Positions 38,559 to 51,885 of a DNA stretch of 64,000 nt are shown here, piece by piece; the stretch's first letter is position 1, and each line of letters starts with the position of its first letter. The notes under the pieces were generated by a model. That model did not search any database, was not told the DNA's origin, and saw only the letters and a list, made by a program, of their open reading frames with translations. This stretch comes from Ecdyonurus torrentis (taxonomy: Eukaryota > Arthropoda > Insecta > Ephemeroptera > Heptageniidae): the NCBI GenBank assembly GCA_949318235.1, contig OX439129.1, positions 806,001-870,000 on the forward strand, given 5' to 3'. The position numbers and the translations under genes were made by a program.

Positions 38559-40951
38559 AGATAGAAAGTTGCGGTTTTGAAATAAAGTGATGCAAAACGC
38601 TCTATAGTTTTAATTTCACCTCTAGAAACAAATTTGAGAAAAATAATTTTTCGAAAAAAATTATGTTTTTCAGTTTCTGAAAACGATTTTTGATTATATC
38701 TCAGAAACTAATAATGCTACAGACTTACGGTTTGAACTGAAATGTATCAATTTGAAATGTCTTATGAAAAGTTTATAACACTTAAATCGCAAAAATTAAA
38801 ACTTTCTCAGTTTTTGAGAATTTTCGAATTTTCTTACCAAAGTCTATAGCATTGTAGCCCCTATGAAGAAAAAAAAAGTTTGTAACTCGAGTTCTAATTG
38901 AGATGTAAAGTCGTGGTTTTAAAATACAGTGATGCAAAACGCTCTATAGTACTAAATTCACCTCTAGAAACAAAATTGAGAAAAAAAAAATTTCGAAAAA
39001 AATTGTGTTTTTCAGATTCTGAAAACGATTTTTGATGATATCTCAGAAACTAACAATGCTACAGACTTACGGTTTGAACTGAAATGTATCAATTTGAAAT
39101 GTCTTATGAAAAGTTTATAACACTTTAGTCGCAAAAACTAAAACTTTCTCAGTTTTTGAGAATTTTCGAATTTTCTTACCGATGTCTATAGCATTTTAGC
39201 CCATATGAAGAAAAAAAAAGTTTGTAACTCGAGTTCTAATTGAGATGGAAAGTTGTGGTTTTGAATTAAAGTGATGCAAAACGCTCTATAGTACTAAATT
39301 CACCTCTAGAAACAAAATTGAGAAAAAAAAATTTCGAAAAAAATTGTGTTTTTCAGATTCTGAAAACGATTTTTGATGATATCTCAGAAACTAATAATGC
39401 TACAGACTTACGGTTTGAACTGAAATGTATCACTTTGAAATGTCTTATGAAAAATTTGTAACACTTAAATCGCAAAAATTAAAACTTTCTCAGTTTTTGA
39501 GAATTTTCGTATTTTCTTACCGAAGTCTATAGCATTGTAGCCCATATGAAGAAAAAAAAAGTTTGTAACTCGAGTTCTAATTGAGATGTAAAGTTGTGGT
39601 TTTTGAAAAAAAGTGATGCAAAACACTCTATAGTACTAAATTCACCTCTATAAACAAAATTGAGGAAAACAAAATTTCGAAAAAATTGTGTTTTTCAGTT
39701 TCTGAAAACGATTTTTCATGATATCTCAGAAACTAATAATGCCACAGACTTACGGTTTAAACTGAAATGTATCACTTTGAAATGTCTTATGAATAGTTTA
39801 TAACACTTTAGTCGCAAAAACTAAAACTTTCTTAGTATTTGAGAATTTTCGAATTTTCTTACCGAAGTCTATAGCATTGTAGCCCATATGAAGAAAAAAA
39901 AAGTTTGTAACTCGAGTTCTAATTGAGATATAAAGTTGTGGTTTTGAAATAAAGTGATGCAAAACACTCTATAGTACTAAATTCACCTCTATAAACAAAA
40001 TTGAGAAAAACAAAATTTCGAAAAAAATTGTGTTTTTCAGATTCTGAAAACGATTTTTGATGATATCTCAGAAACTAATAATGCTACAGACTTACGGTTT
40101 GAACTGAAATGTATCACTTTGAAATGTCTTATAAAAAGTTTATAACACTTAAGTCGCAAAAATTAAAACTTTCTCAGTTTTTGAGAATTTTCGAATTTTC
40201 TTACCGAAGTCTATAGCATTGTAGCCCATATGAAGAAAAAAAAAGTTTGTAACTCGAGTTCCAATTGAGATAGAAAGTTGCGGTTTTGAAATAAAGTGAT
40301 GCAAAACGCTCTATAGTTTTAATTTCACCTCTAGAAACAAATTTGAGAAAAATAATTTTTCGAAAAAAATTATGTTTTTCAGTTTCTGAAAACGATTTTT
40401 GATTATATCTCAGAAACTAATAATGCTACAGACGTACGGTTTGAACTGAAATGTATCACTTTGAAATGTCTTATGAAAAGTTTATAACACTTAAATCGCA
40501 AAAATTAAAACTTTCTCAGTTTTTGAGAATTTTCGAATTTTCTTACCAAAGTCTATAGCATTGTAGCCCCTATGAAGAAAAAAAAAGTTTGTAACTCGAG
40601 TTCTAATTGAGATGTAAAGTCGTGGTTTTAAAATAAAGTGATGCAAAACGCTCTATAGTACTAAATTCACCTCTAGAAACAAAATTGAGAAAAAAAAAAT
40701 TTCGAAAAAAATTGTGTTTTTCAGATTCTGAAAACGATTTTTGATGATATCTCAGAAACTAATAATGCTACAGACTTACGGTTTGAACTAAAATGTATCA
40801 ATTTGAAATGTCTTATGAAAAGTTTATAACACTTTAGTCGCAAAAACTAAAACTTTCTCAGTTTTTGAGAATTTTCGAATTTTCTTACCGATGTCTATAG
40901 CATTGTAGCCCATATGAAGAAAAAAAAAGTTTGTAACTCGAGTTCCAATTG
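38559..40951 (+). repeat. Monomers A D E F C A D
   Basis: Starts are 38559 A, 38901 D, 39243 E, 39584 F, 39926 C, 40268 A and 40610 D. The string A D E F C A also begins at 26606 and 54282. Private changes include ttgaattaaag near 39262, ttgaaaaaaag near 39605 and gaggaaaac near 39662. Part of this block belongs to the segment repeated at 51886-56333. Confidence 0.87.
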
Positions 40952-41978
40952 AGATAGAAAGTTGCGGTTTTGAAATAAAGTGATGCAAAACGCTCTATAG
41001 TTTTAATTTCACCTCTAGAAACAAATTTGAGAAAAATAATTTTTCGAAAAAAATTATGTTTTTCAGTTTCTGAAAACGATTTTTGATTATATCTCAGAAA
41101 CTAATAATGCTACAGACGTACGGTTTGAACTGAAATGTATCACTTTGAAATGTCTTATGAAAAATTTGTAACACTTAAATCGCAAAAATTAAAACTTTCT
41201 CAGTTTTTGAGAATTTTCGAATTTTCTTACCGATGTCTATAGCATTGTAGCCCATATGAAGAAAAAAAAAGTTTGTAACTCGAGTTCTAATTGAGATGTA
41301 AAGTTGTGGTTTTAAAATAAAGTGATGCAAAACGCTCTATAGTACTAAATTCACCTCTGGAAACAAAATTGAGAAAAAAAAAATTTCGAAAAAAATTGTG
41401 TTTTTCAGTTTCTGAAAACGATTTTTGATGATATCTCAGAAACTAATAATGCTACAGATTAACGGTTTGAACTGAAATGTATCATTTTGAAATGTCTTAT
41501 GAAAAGTTTATAACACTTTAGTCGCAAAAACTAAAACTTTCTCAGTTTTTGAGAATTTTCGAATTTTCTTACCGATGTCTATAGCATTGTAGTCCATATG
41601 AAGAAAAAAAAAAGTTTGTAACTCGAGTTCTAATTGAGATGTAAAGTTGTGGTTTTGAAATAAAGTGATGCAAAACACTCTATAGTACTAAATTCACCTC
41701 TATAAACAAAATTGAGAAAAAAAAAATTTCGAAAAAAATTGTGTTTTTCAGATTCTGAAAACGATTTTTGATGATATCTCAGAAACTAATAATGCTACAG
41801 ACTTACGGTTTGAACTGAAATGTATCAATTTGAAATGTCTTATGAAAAGTTTATAACACTTTAGTCGCAAAAACTAAAACTTTCTCAGTTTTTGAGAATT
41901 TTCGAATTTTCTTACCGATGTCTATAGCATTTTAGCCCATATGAAGAAAAAAAAAGTTTGTAACTCGAGTTCTAATTG
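40952..41978 (+). repeat. Monomers A D2 G
   Basis: Starts are 40952 A, 41294 D2 and 41637 G. With the following E F B D F they form an eight-monomer block repeated at 60097 with a constant offset of 19145 bp. The D2 copy carries ctctggaaac and the rare gattaacgg near 41459. It also has the linked gtagtccat and A10 marks at its end. Confidence 0.87.
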
Positions 41979-44029
41979 AGATGGAAAGTTGTGGTTTTGA
42001 AATAAAGTGATGCAAAACGCTCTATAGTACTAAATTCACCTCTAGAAACAAAACTGAGAAAAAAAAAATTTCGAAAAAAATTGTGTTTTTCAGATTCTGA
42101 AAACGATTTTTGATGATATCTCAGAAACTAATAATGCTACAGACTTACGGTTTGAACTGAAATGTATCACTTTGAAATGTCTTATGAAAAGTTTATTACA
42201 CTTTAGTCGCAAAAAATAAAACTTTCTCAGTTTTTGAGAATTTTCGTATTTTCTTACCGAAGTCTATAGCATTGTAGCCCATATGAAGAAAAAAAAAGTT
42301 TGTAACTCGAGTTCTAATTGAGATGTAAAGTTGTGGTTTTTGAAATAAAGTGATGCAAAACACTCTATAGTACTAAATTCACCTCTATAAACAAAATTGA
42401 GAAAAACAAAATTTCGAAAAAATTGTGTTTTTCAGTTTCTGAAAACGATTTTTCATGATATCTCAGAAACTAATAATGCTACAGACTTACGGTTGGAACT
42501 GAAATGTATCACTTTGAAATGTCTTATAAAAAGTTTATAACACTTAAGTCGCAAAAATTAAAACTTTCTCAGTTTTTGAGAATTTTCGAATTTTCTTACC
42601 GAAGTCTATAGCATTGTAGCCCATATGAAGAAAAAAAAAGTTTGTAACTCGAGTTCTAATTGAGATTGAAAGTTGTGGTTTTGAAATAAAGTGATGCAAA
42701 ACGCTCTATAGTACTAAATTCACCTATAGAAACAAAATTAACAAAAAAAAAATTTCGAAAAAAATTGTGTTTTTCAGATTCTGAAAACAATTTTTGATGA
42801 TATCTCAGAAACTAATAATGCTACAGACGTACGGTTTGAACTGAAATGTATCACTTTGAAATGTCTTATGAAAAGTTTATAACACTTAAATCGCAAAAAT
42901 TAAAACTTTCTCAGTTTTTGAGAATTTTCGAATTTTCTTACCAAAGTCTATAGCATTGTAGCCCCTATGAAGAAAAAAAAAGTTTGTAACTCGAGTTCTA
43001 ATTGAGATGTAAAGTCGTGGTTTTAAAATAAAGTGATGCAAAACGCTCTATAGTACTAAATTCACCTCTAGAAACAAAATTGAGAAAAAAAAATTTCGAA
43101 AAAAATTGTGTTTTTCAGATTCTGAAAACGATTTTTGATGATATCTCAGAAACTAATAATGCTACAGACTTACGGTTTGAACTGAAATGTATCAATTTGA
43201 AATGTCTTAAGAAAAGTTTATAACACTTTAGTCGCAAAAACTAAAACTTTCTCAGTTTTTGAGAATTTTCGAATTTTCTTACCGATGTCTATAGCATTGT
43301 AGCCCATATGAAGAAAAAAAAAGTTTGTAACTCGAGTTCTAATTGAGATGTAAAGTTGTGGTTTTTGAAATAAAGTGATGCAAAACACTCTATAGTACTA
43401 AATTCACCTCTATAAACAAAATTGAGAAAAACAAAATTTCGAAAAAATTGTGTTTTTCAGTTTCTGAAAACGATTTTTCATGATATCTCAGAAACTAATA
43501 ATGCTACAGACTTACGGTTTGAACTGAAATGTATCACTTTGAAATGTCTTATAAAAAGTTTATAACACTTAAGTCGCAAAAATTAAAACTTTCTCAGTTT
43601 TTGAGAATTTTCGTATATTCTTACCGAAGTCTATAGCATTGTAGCCCATATGAAGAAAAAAAAAGTTTGTAACTCGAGTTCTAATTGAGATGGAAAGTTG
43701 TGGTTTTGAAATAAAGTGATGCAAAACGCTCTATAGTACTAAATTCACCTCTATAAACAAAATTGAGAAAAAAAAAATTTCGAAAAAAATTGTGTTTTTC
43801 AGATTCTGAAAACGATTTTTGATGATATCTCAGAAACTAATAATGCTACAGACTTACGGTTTGAACTGAAATGTATCAATTTGAAATGTCTTATGAAAAG
43901 TTTATAACACTTTAGTCGCAAAAACTAAAACTTTCTCAGTTTTTGAGAATTTTCGAATTTTCTTACCGATGTCTATAGCATTTTAGCCCATATGAAGAAA
44001 AAAAAAGTTTGTAACTCGAGTTCTAATTG
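41979..44029 (+). repeat. 6-mer HOR copy 1 (2051 bp): E F B D F E
   Basis: Starts are 41979 E, 42321 F, 42663 B, 43005 D, 43346 F and 43688 E. The F at 42321 carries the rare ggttggaactg (42491), repeated at 44542 in the next copy. The last E has the A/T tract of a G-type copy (cacctctataaac), so it is a hybrid. Confidence 0.9.
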
Positions 44030-46080
44030 AGATGGAAAGTTGTGGTTTTGAAATAAAGTGATGCAAAACGCTCTATAGTACTAAATTCACCTCTAGAAAC
44101 AAAACTGAGAAAAAAAAAATTTCGAAAAAAATTGTGTTTTTCAGATTCTGAAAACGATTTTTGATGATATCTCAGAAACTAATAATGCTACAGACTTACG
44201 GTTTGAACTGAAATGTATCACTTTGAAATGTCTTATGAAAAGTTTATTACACTTTAGTCGCAAAAAATAAAACTTTCTCAGTTTTTGAGAATTTTCGTAC
44301 TTTCTTACCGAGGTCTATAGCATTGTAGCCCATATGAAGAAAAAAAAAGTTTGTAACTCGAGTTCTAATTGAGATGTAAAGTTGTGGTTTTTGAAATAAA
44401 GTGATGCAAAACACTCTATAGTACTAAATTCACCTCTATAAACAAAATTGAGAAAAACAAAATTTCGAAAAAATTGTGTTTTTCAGTTTCTGAAAACGAT
44501 TTTTCATGATATCTCAGAAACTAATAATGCTACAGACTTACGGTTGGAACTGAAATGTATCACTTTGAAATGTCTTATAAAAAGTTTATAACACTTAAGT
44601 CGCAAAAATTAAAACTTTCTCAGTTTTTGAGAATTTTCGTATTTTCTTACCGAAGTCTATAGCATTGTAGCCCATATGAAGAAAAAAAAAGTTTGTAACT
44701 CGAGTTCTAATTGAGATTGAAAGTTGTGGTTTTGAAATAAAGTGATGCAAAACGCTCTATAGTACTAAATTCACCTATAGAAACAAAATTAATAAAAAAA
44801 AAATTTCGAAAAAAATTGTGTTTTTCAGATTCTGAAAACGATTTTTGATGATATCTCAGAAACTAATAATGCTACAGACGTACGGTTTGAACTGAAATGT
44901 ATCACTTTGAAATGTCTTATGAAAAGTTTATAACACTTAAATCGCAAAAATTAAAACTTTCTCAGTTTTTGAGAATTTTCGAATTTTCTTACCAAAGTCT
45001 ATAGCATTGTAGCCCCTATGAAGAAAAAAAAAGTTTGTAACTCGAGTTCTAATTGAGATGTAAAGTCGTGGTTTTAAAATAAAGTGATGCAAAACGCTCT
45101 ATAGTACTAAATTCACCTCTAGAAACAAAATTGAGAAAAAAAAATTTCGAAAAAAATTGTGTTTTTCAGATTCTGAAAACGATTTTTGATGATATCTCAG
45201 AAACTAATAATGCTACAGACTTACGGTTTGAACTGAAATGTATCAATTTGAAATGTCTTATGAAAAGTTTATAACACTTTAGTCGCAAAAACTAAAACTT
45301 TCTCAGTTTTTGAGAATTTTCGAATTTTCTTACCGATGTCTATAGCATTGTAGCCCATATGAAGAAAAAAAAAGTTTGTAACTCGAGTTCTAATTGAGAT
45401 GTAAAGTTGTGGTTTTTGAAATAAAGTGATGCAAAACACTCTATAGTACTAAATTCACCTCTATAAACAAAATTGAGAAAAACAAAATTTCGAAAAAATT
45501 GTGTTTTTCAGTTTCTGAAAACGATTTTTCATGATATCTCAGAAACTAATAATGCTACAGACTTACGGTTTGAACTGAAATGTATCACTTTGAAATGTCT
45601 TATAAAAAGTTTATAACACTTAAGTCGCAAAAATTAAAACTTTCTCAGTTTTTGAGAATTTTCGTATATTCTTACCGAAGTCTATAGCATTGTAGCCCAT
45701 ATGAAGAAAAAAAAAGTTTGTAACTCGAGTTCTAATTGAGATGGAAAGTTGTGGTTTTGAAATAAAGTGATGCAAAACGCTCTATAGTACTAAATTCACC
45801 TCTATAAACAAAATTGAGAAAAAAAAAATTTCGAAAAAAATTGTGTTTTTCAGATTCTGAAAACGATTTTTGATGATATCTCAGAAACTAATAATGCTAC
45901 AGACTTACGGTTTGAACTGAAATGAATCACTTTGAAATGTCTTATAAAAAGTTTATAACACTTAAGTCGCAAAAATTAAAACTTTCTCAGTTTTTGAGAA
46001 TTTTCGTATTTTCTTACCGAAGTCTATAGCATTGTAGCCCATATGAAGAAAAAAAAAGTTTGTAACTCGAGTTCTAATTG
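44030..46080 (+). repeat. 6-mer HOR copy 2 (2051 bp): E F B D F E
   Basis: Starts are 44030, 44372, 44714, 45056, 45397 and 45739. Length and order equal those of 41979-44029, including the 341-bp D monomer. Small private changes are cgtactttcttaccgagg near 44298 and aaatgaatcac near 45922. Confidence 0.9.
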
Positions 46081-48472
46081 AGATGGAAAGTTGTGGTTTT
46101 GAAATAAAGTGATGCAAAACGCTCTATAGTACTAAATTCACCTATAGAAACAAAATTAATAAAAAAAAAATTTCGAAAAAAATTGTGTTTTTCAGATTCT
46201 GAAAAAGATTTTTGATGATATCTCAGAAACTAATAATGCCACAGACTTTCGGTTTGAACTGAAATGTATCACTTTGAAATGTCTTATGAAAAGTTTTATA
46301 ACACTTTAGTCGCAAAAACTAAAACTTTCTTAGTATTTGAGAATTTTCGAATTTTCTTACCGAAGTTTATAGCATTGTAGCCCATATGAAGAAAAAAAAA
46401 GTTAGTAACACGAGTTCTAATTGAGATATAAAGTTGTGGTTTTGAAATAAAGTGATGCAAAACACTCTATAGTACTAAATTCACCTCTATAAACAAAATT
46501 GAGAAAAACAAAATTTCGAAAAAAATTGTGTTTTTCAGATTCTGAAAACGATTTTTGATGATATCTCAAAAACTAATAATGCTACAGACTTACGGTTTGA
46601 ACTGAAATGTATCACTTTGAAATGTCTTATAAAAAGTTTATAACACTTAAGTCGCAAAAATTAAAACTTTCTCAGTTTTTGAGAATTGTCGTATTTTCTT
46701 ACCGAAGTCTATAGCATTGTAGCCCATATGAAGAAAAAAAAGTTTGTAACTCGAGTTCCAATTGAGATAGAAAGTTGCGGTTTTGAAATAAAGTGATGCA
46801 AAACGCTCTATAGTTTTAATTTCACCTCTAGAAACAAATTTGAGAAAAATAATTTTTCGAAAAAAATTATGTTTTTCAGTTTCTGAAAACGATTTTTGAT
46901 TATATCTCAGAAACTAATAATGCTACAGACGTACGGTTTGAACTGAAATGTATCACTTTGAAATGTCTTATGAAAAGTTTATAACACTTTAGTTGCAAAA
47001 ACTAAAACTTTCTCAGTTTTTGAGAATTTTCGAATTTTCTTACCGAAGTCTATAGCATTGTAGCCCATATGAAGAAAAAAAAAGTTTGTAACTCGAGTTC
47101 TAATTGAGATGTAAAGTTGTGTTTTTTGAAATAAAGTGATGCAAAACACTCTATAGTACTAAATTCACCTCTATAAACAAAATTGAGAAAAACAAAATTT
47201 CGAAAAAATTGTGTTTTTCAGTTTCTGAAAACGATTTTTCATGATATCTCAGAAACTAATAATGCTACAGACTTACGGTTGGAACTGAAATGTATCACTT
47301 TGAAATGTCTTATAAAAAGTTTATTACACTTAAGTCGCAAAAATTAAAACTTTCTCAGTTTTTGAGAATTTTTGTATTTTCTTACCGAAGTCTATAGCAT
47401 TGTAGCCCATATGAAGAAAAAAAAAGTTTGTAAAAGAGTTCTAATTGAGATTGAAAGTTGTGGTTTTGAAATAAAGTGATGCAAAACGCTCTATAGTACT
47501 AAATTCACCTCTGGAAACAAAATTGAGAAAAAAAAAATTTCGAAAAAAATTGTGTTTTTCAGATTCTGAAAACGATTTTTGATGATATCTCAGAAACTAA
47601 TAATGCTACAGATTAACGGTTTGAACTGAAATGTATCATTTTGAAATGTCTTATGAAAAGTTTATAACACTTTAGTCGCAAAAACTAAAACTTTCTCAGT
47701 TTTTGAGAATTTTCGAATTTTCTTACCGATGTCTATAGCATTGTAGTCCATATGAAGAAAAAAAAAAGTTTGTAACTCGAGTTCTAATTGAGATGTAAAG
47801 TTGTGGTTTTGAAATAAAGTGATGCAAAACACTCTATAGTACTAAATTCACCTCTATAAACAAAATTGAGAAAAACAAAATTTCGAAAAAAATTGTTTTT
47901 CAGATTCTGAAAACGATTTTTGATGATATCTCAGAAACTAATAATGCCACAGACTTTCGGTTTGAACTGAAATGTATCACTTTGAAATGTCTTATGAATA
48001 GTTTATAACACTTTAGTCGCAAAAACTAAAACTTTCTTAGTATTTGAGAATTTTCGAATTTTCTTACCGAAGTCAATAGCATTGTAGCCCATATGAAGAA
48101 AAAAAAAGTTTGTAGCTCGAGTTCCAATTGAGATAGAAAGTTGCGGTTATAAAATAAAGTGATGCAAAACGCTCTATAGTTTTAAATTCACCTCTAGAAA
48201 CAAATTTGAGAAAAATAATTTTTCCAAAAAAATTGTGTTTTTCAGTTTCTGAAAACGATTTTTGATGATATCTCAGAAACTAATAATGCTACAGACTTAC
48301 GGTTTGAACTGAAATGTATCACTTTGAAATGTCTTATAAAAAGTTTATAACACTTAAGTCGCAAAAATTAAAACTTTCTCAGTTTTTGAGAATTTTCGTA
48401 TTTTCTTACCGAAGTCTATAGCATTGTAGCCCATATGAAGAAAAAAAAAGTTTGTAACTCGAGTTCTAATTG
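46081..48472 (+). repeat. Irregular stretch: E C A F B G A2
   Basis: Starts are 46081 E, 46424 C, 46765 A, 47107 F, 47448 B, 47791 G and 48131 A2. This part has no clear HOR partner next to it and is rich in private changes: gttagtaacacgag near 46402, gagaattgtcg near 46682, tagttgcaaaa near 46990, gtgttttttg near 47120, a lost CTCGAG near 47434, a 2-bp loss in attgtttttcag near 47894, and gtagctcgag near 48111. It may be an older part of the array that has not been homogenised recently. Confidence 0.85.
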
Positions 48473-48814
48473 AGATGTAAAGTCGTGGTTTTAAAATAAA
48501 GTGATGCAAAACGCTCTATAGTACTAAATTCACCTCTAGAAACAAAATTGAGAAAAAAAAAATTTCGAAAAAAATTGTGTTTTTCAGATTCTGAAAACGA
48601 TTTTTGATGATATCTCAGAAACTAATAATGCTACAGACTTACGGTTTGAACTGAAATGTATCAATTTGAAATGTCTTATGAAAAGTTTATAACACTTTAG
48701 TCGCAAAAAATAAAACTTTCTCAGTTTTTGAGAATTTTCGAATTTTCTTACCGATGTCTATAGCATTTTAGCCCATATGAAGAAAAAAAAAGTTTGTAAC
48801 TCGAGTTCTAATTG
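48473..48814 (+). repeat. Single D monomer
   Basis: This 342-bp class D copy ends with the E-preceding ccgatgtc and catttta marks. It has gcaaaaaataaaac rather than gcaaaaactaaaac in half b, an unusual variant for class D that is otherwise seen in E copies such as 49048. Confidence 0.85.
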
Positions 48815-50525
48815 AGATGGAAAGTTGTGGTTTTGAAATAAAGTGATGCAAAACGCTCTATAGTACTAAATTCACCTCTAGAAACAAAACTGAGAAAAAA
48901 AAAATTTCGAAAAAAATTGTGTTTTTCAGATTCTGAAAACGATTTTTGATGATATCTCAGAAACTAATAATGCTACAGACTTACGGTTTGAACTGAAATG
49001 TATCACTTTGAAATGTCTTATGAAAAGTTTATTACACTTTAGTCGCAAAAAATAAAACTTTCTCAGTTTTTGAGAATTTTCGTATTTTCTTACCGAAGTC
49101 TATAGCATTGTAGCCCATATGAAGAAAAAAAAAGTTTGTAACTCGAGTTCTAATTGAGATGTAAAGTTGTGGTTTTTGAAATAAAGTGATGCAAAACACT
49201 CTATAGTACTAAATTCACCTCTATAAACAAAATTGAGAAAAACAAAATTTCGAAAAAATTGTGTTTTTCAGTTTCTGAAAACGATTTTTCATGATATCTC
49301 AGAAACTAATAATGCTACAGACTTACGGTTTGAACTGAAATGTATCACTTTAAAATGTCTTATAAAAAGTTTATAACACTTAAGTCGCAAAAATTAAAAC
49401 TTTCTCAGTTTTTGAGAATTTTCGTATTTTCTAACCGAAGTCTATAGCATTGTAGCCCATATGAAGAAAAAAAAAGTTTGTAACTCGAGTTGTAATTGAG
49501 ATTGAAAGTTGTGGTTTTGAAATAAAGTGATGCAAAACGCTCTATAGTACTAAATTCACCTATAGAAACAAAATTAATAAAAAAAAAAATTTCGAAAAAA
49601 ATTGTGTTTTTCAGATTCTGAAAACGATTTTTGATGATATCTCAGAAACTAATAATGCCACAGACTTACGGTTTAAACTGAAATGTATCACTGTGAAATG
49701 TCTTATGAATAGTTTATAACACTTTAGTCGCAAAAACTAAAACTTTCTTAGTATTTGAGAATTTTCGAATTTTCTTACCGAAGTCTATAGCATTGTAGCC
49801 CATATGAAGAAAAAAAAAGTTTGTAACTCGAGTTCTAATTGAGATATAAAGTTGTGGTTTTGAAATAAAGTGATGCAAAACACTCTATAGTACTAAATTC
49901 ACCTCTATAAACAAAATTGAGAAAAACAAAATTTCGAAAAAAATTGTGTTTTTCAGATTCTGAAAACGATTTTTGATGATATCTCAGAAACTAATAATGC
50001 TACAGACTTACGGTTTGAACTGAAATGTATCACTTTGAAATGTCTTATAAAAAGTTTATAACACTTAAGTCGCAAAAATTAAAACTTTCTCAGTTTTTGA
50101 GAATTTTCGAATTTTCTTACCGAAGTCTATAGCATTGTAGCCCATATGAAGAAAAAAAAAGTTTGTAACTCGAGTTCCAATTGAGATAGAAAGTTGCGGT
50201 TTTGAAATAAAGTGATGCAAAACGCTCTATAGTTTTAATTTCACCTCTAGAAACAAATTTGAGAAAAATAATTTTTCGAAAAAAATTATGTTTTTCAGTT
50301 TCTGAAAACGATTTTTGATTATATCTCAGAAACTAATAATGCTACAGACGTACGGTTTGAACTGAAATGTATCACTTTGAAATGTCTTATGAAAAGTTTA
50401 TAACACTTAAATCGCAAAAATTAAAACTTTCTCAGTTTTTGAGAATTTTCGAATTTTCTTACCGATGTCTATAGCATTTTAGCCCATATGAAGAAAAAAA
50501 AAGTTTGTAACTCGAGTTCTAATTG
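48815..50525 (+). repeat. 5-mer block (1711 bp): E F B C A
   Basis: Starts are 48815 E, 49157 F, 49499 B, 49842 C and 50184 A. The first three are repeated 1711 bp later. Shared rare marks are ttttctaaccgaag (ctaacc at 49431 and 51142) and a longer A-run in the B copy (343 bp at 49499 and 51210). Confidence 0.87.
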
Positions 50526-51885
50526 AGATGGAAAGTTGTGGTTTTGAAATAAAGTGATGCAAAACGCTCTATAGTACTAAATTCACCTCTAGAAACAAAA
50601 CTGAGAAAAAAAAAATTTCGAAAAAAATTGTGTTTTTCAGATTCTGAAAACGATTTTTGATGATATCTCAGAAACTAATAATGCTACAGACTTACGGTTT
50701 GAACTGAAATGTATCACTTTGAAATGTCTTATGAAAAGTTTATTACACTTTAGTCGCAAAAAATAAAACTTTCTCAGTTTTTGAGAATTTTCGTATTTTC
50801 TTACCGAAGTCTATAGCATTGTAGCCCATATGAAGAAAAAAAAAGTTTGTAACTCGAGTTCTAATTGAGATGTAAAGTTGTGGTTTTTGAAATAAAGTGA
50901 TGCAAAACACTCTATAGTACTAAATTCACCTCTATAAACAAAATTGAGAAAAACAAAATTTCGAAAAAATTGTGTTTTTCAGTTTCTGAAAACGATTTTT
51001 CATGATATCTCAGAAACTAATAATGCTACAGACTTACGGTTTGAACTGAAATGTATCACTTTAAAATGTCTTATAAAAAGTTTATAACACTTAAGTCGCA
51101 AAAATTAAAACTTTCTCAGTTTTTGAGAATTTTCGTATTTTCTAACCGAAGTCTATAGCATTGTAGCCCATATGAAGAAAAAAAAAGTTTGTAACTCGAG
51201 TTCTAATTGAGATTGAAAGTTGTGGTTTTGAAATAAAGTGATGCAAAACGCTCTATAGTACTAAATTCACCTATAGAAACAAAATTAATAAAAAAAAAAA
51301 TTTCGAAAAAAATTGTGTTTTTCAGATTCTGAAAACGATTTTTGATGATATCTCAGAAACTAATAATGCTACAGACTTACGGTTTGAACTGAAATGTATC
51401 AATTTGAAATGTCTTATGAAAAGTTTATAACACTTTAGTCGCAAAAACTAAAACTTTCTCAGTTTTTGAGAATTTTCGAATTTTCTTACCGATGTCTATA
51501 GCATTGTAGCCCATATGAAGAAAAAAAAAGTTTGTAACTCGAGTTCTAATTGAGATGTAACGTTGTGGTTTTTGAAATAAAGTGATGCAAAACACTCTAT
51601 AGTACTAAATTCACCTCTATAAACAAAATTGAGAAAAACAAAATTTCGAAAAAATTGTGTTTTTCAGTTTCTGAAAACGATTTTTCATGATATATCAGAA
51701 ACTAATAATGCTACAGACTTACGGTTTGAACTGAAATGTATCACTTTGAAATGTCTTATAAAAAGTTTATAACACTTAAGTCGCAAAAATTAAAACTTTC
51801 TCAGTTTTTGAGAATTTTCGATGATTTTCTATAGCATTGTAGCCCATATGAAGAAAAAAAAAGTTTGTAACTCGAGTTCTAATTG
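50526..51885 (+). repeat. Partial second 5-mer copy E F B, then F
   Basis: Starts are 50526 E, 50868 F, 51210 B and 51553 F. The first two and the front of the third match 48815-49841. The B copy switches to a D-like second half (tcaatttg, ccgatgtc), and the 333-bp F copy at 51553 carries the 9-bp deletion normally found in E copies. Both look like exchange products. Confidence 0.85.
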
